From positions 1 through 6,257 of the forward strand of contig CAIRYL010000009.1 in NCBI GenBank assembly GCA_903882825.1: DNA of 6,257 bases, given 5' to 3'. Both the position numbers and the translations under genes were made by a program. The stretch is from an uncultured Candidatus Peregrinibacteria bacterium. GTDB taxonomy: Bacteria; Patescibacteriota; Gracilibacteria; CAIRYL01. Positions 5,831 to 6,257 of this stretch are shown piece by piece (the stretch's first letter is position 1; each line of letters begins with the position of its first letter). The notes below the pieces were generated by a model. The model was not told where the DNA came from. It was given only the letters and a program-made list of their open reading frames with translations, and made no database searches.

Positions 5831-6257
5831 ATGTCTTCTTTCATACTCACTCGAATTTTTCTTTTCAGCAAGGCTTTTGTATTTTTATTTTTTATATTTT
5901 TTTGGGGAGGATGTAATACACCCCAGACTCCTGCAGTCATCACGCCTGCTCCCAACCTCGAAAATTCATTTCATATAATCGCCATGGGAGATAGCCTCAC
6001 CGAAGGCTATAGACTTGAAAATCCAAAAACTGAAAGTTATCCAGCACAATTAGAAAAAGAACTTCAAAAAAAAGGATATTCAGTACGTGTAGAAAATCAA
6101 GGAATATCTGGAGAAACCAGTTTTGGTGGTCTCCAAAGAGTACGTTTCATAGCATCTCAAAATCCAAATCTTGTTATTCTTTTTTTAGGTTCCAATGATG
6201 CCCTTCGTGGAATTCCTACTTCAGAAACACAAAAAAATATGGAAGAAATTGTAAAAA
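5831..6257 (+). CDS. tesA: TesA-like SGNH/GDSL hydrolase lipoprotein (3' end cut by window)
   Basis: The first 142 residues of an SGNH-fold esterase related to E. coli TesA (thioesterase I/lysophospholipase L1, an arylesterase). Block I is GDSLTEGY (53-60) with nucleophile Ser55; block II is NQGISGET (89-96) with oxyanion Gly91; block III is GSND (120-123) with Asn122, followed by ALRG as in TesA. The block V Asp/His pair lies beyond the window. The N-terminus has Arg8 and Lys14, a very Phe-rich hydrophobic stretch (15-25) and WGGC with Cys28, which suggests a lipoprotein signal peptide; Trp at -3 is atypical. A threonine/proline-rich linker (29-45) leads to the catalytic domain. Start ATG 5831 has no clear ribosome binding site; an in-frame TTG at 5822 is an alternative. 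It is divergent from a YbbA-like ATPase gene, as tesA is in proteobacteria. The fold is secure; substrate is unknown. Confidence 0.9.
   Translation, partial: MSSFILTRIFLFSKAFVFLFFIFFWGGCNTPQTPAVITPAPNLENSFHIIAMGDSLTEGYRLENPKTESYPAQLEKELQKKGYSVRVENQGISGETSFGGLQRVRFIASQNPNLVILFLGSNDALRGIPTSETQKNMEEIVK

Noticed and set aside
5818..5955. N-terminal extension of the ABC ATPase to the ATG at 5955
   Set aside because: The added residues have no ABC homology and lie over the signal peptide and linker of the divergent hydrolase; family members start at MISLVNASKV.
1..6257. CRISPR arrays, tRNAs, rRNAs, insertion sequences, phage genes or toxin-antitoxin pairs
   Set aside because: The window is almost wholly filled by five genes with clear functions; I saw no direct repeat arrays, transposase motifs or cloverleaf-like sequences.

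Overview
The window is a compact, A/T-rich stretch of bacterial chromosome. It carries four complete or near-complete protein genes and the 5' part of a fifth. I see no RNA genes, mobile elements, CRISPR arrays or phage genes. The 5' edge lies 5 bases before the first ATG and the 3' edge cuts the last gene. Codons end mostly in A or T, ribosome binding sites are weak or absent, and gaps are tiny or negative. No TGA falls in frame inside any gene and TGA serves as a stop, so the standard bacterial code (11) fits. These traits, with a very long class A PBP carrying Ig-like domains, suggest a small-genome uncultured bacterium, possibly Patescibacteria/CPR (Peregrinibacteria-like). That placement is inference only.

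Positions 6-5132 (+) hold a peptidoglycan/division cluster. First is a bifunctional class A penicillin-binding protein (GT51 glycosyltransferase plus transpeptidase) with three C-terminal Ig-like domains. Next is an FtsQ/DivIB-like divisome protein (one membrane helix, POTRA, beta domain), then a small S11 D,D-carboxypeptidase. The second and third genes overlap by 4 bases (ATGA) and the first gap is about 43 bases, so this looks like one transcription unit. Together they would polymerise and cross-link wall, link synthesis to division, and trim pentapeptides.

Positions 5133-5157 are a 25-base convergent gap with an A7...T6 element. A perfect 8-bp inverted repeat lies just inside the end of the carboxypeptidase gene.

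Positions 5158-5817 (-) encode a YbbA/LolD-type ABC ATPase. Divergent to it, from 5831 (+), is a TesA-like SGNH hydrolase with a lipoprotein-type signal peptide, cut by the window end. This divergent pair resembles the ybbA-tesA arrangement of proteobacteria, but no permease gene follows the ATPase. The two start codons are only about 13 bases apart, or overlap, so each gene's promoter must lie inside the other gene.

Nothing here is clearly a new system. The points most worth a second look are the altered motifs, the insertion and the Ig tail of the PBP; the unresolved FtsQ start at a T8 tract; and the permease-less ATPase paired with a lipid-anchored TesA homologue.
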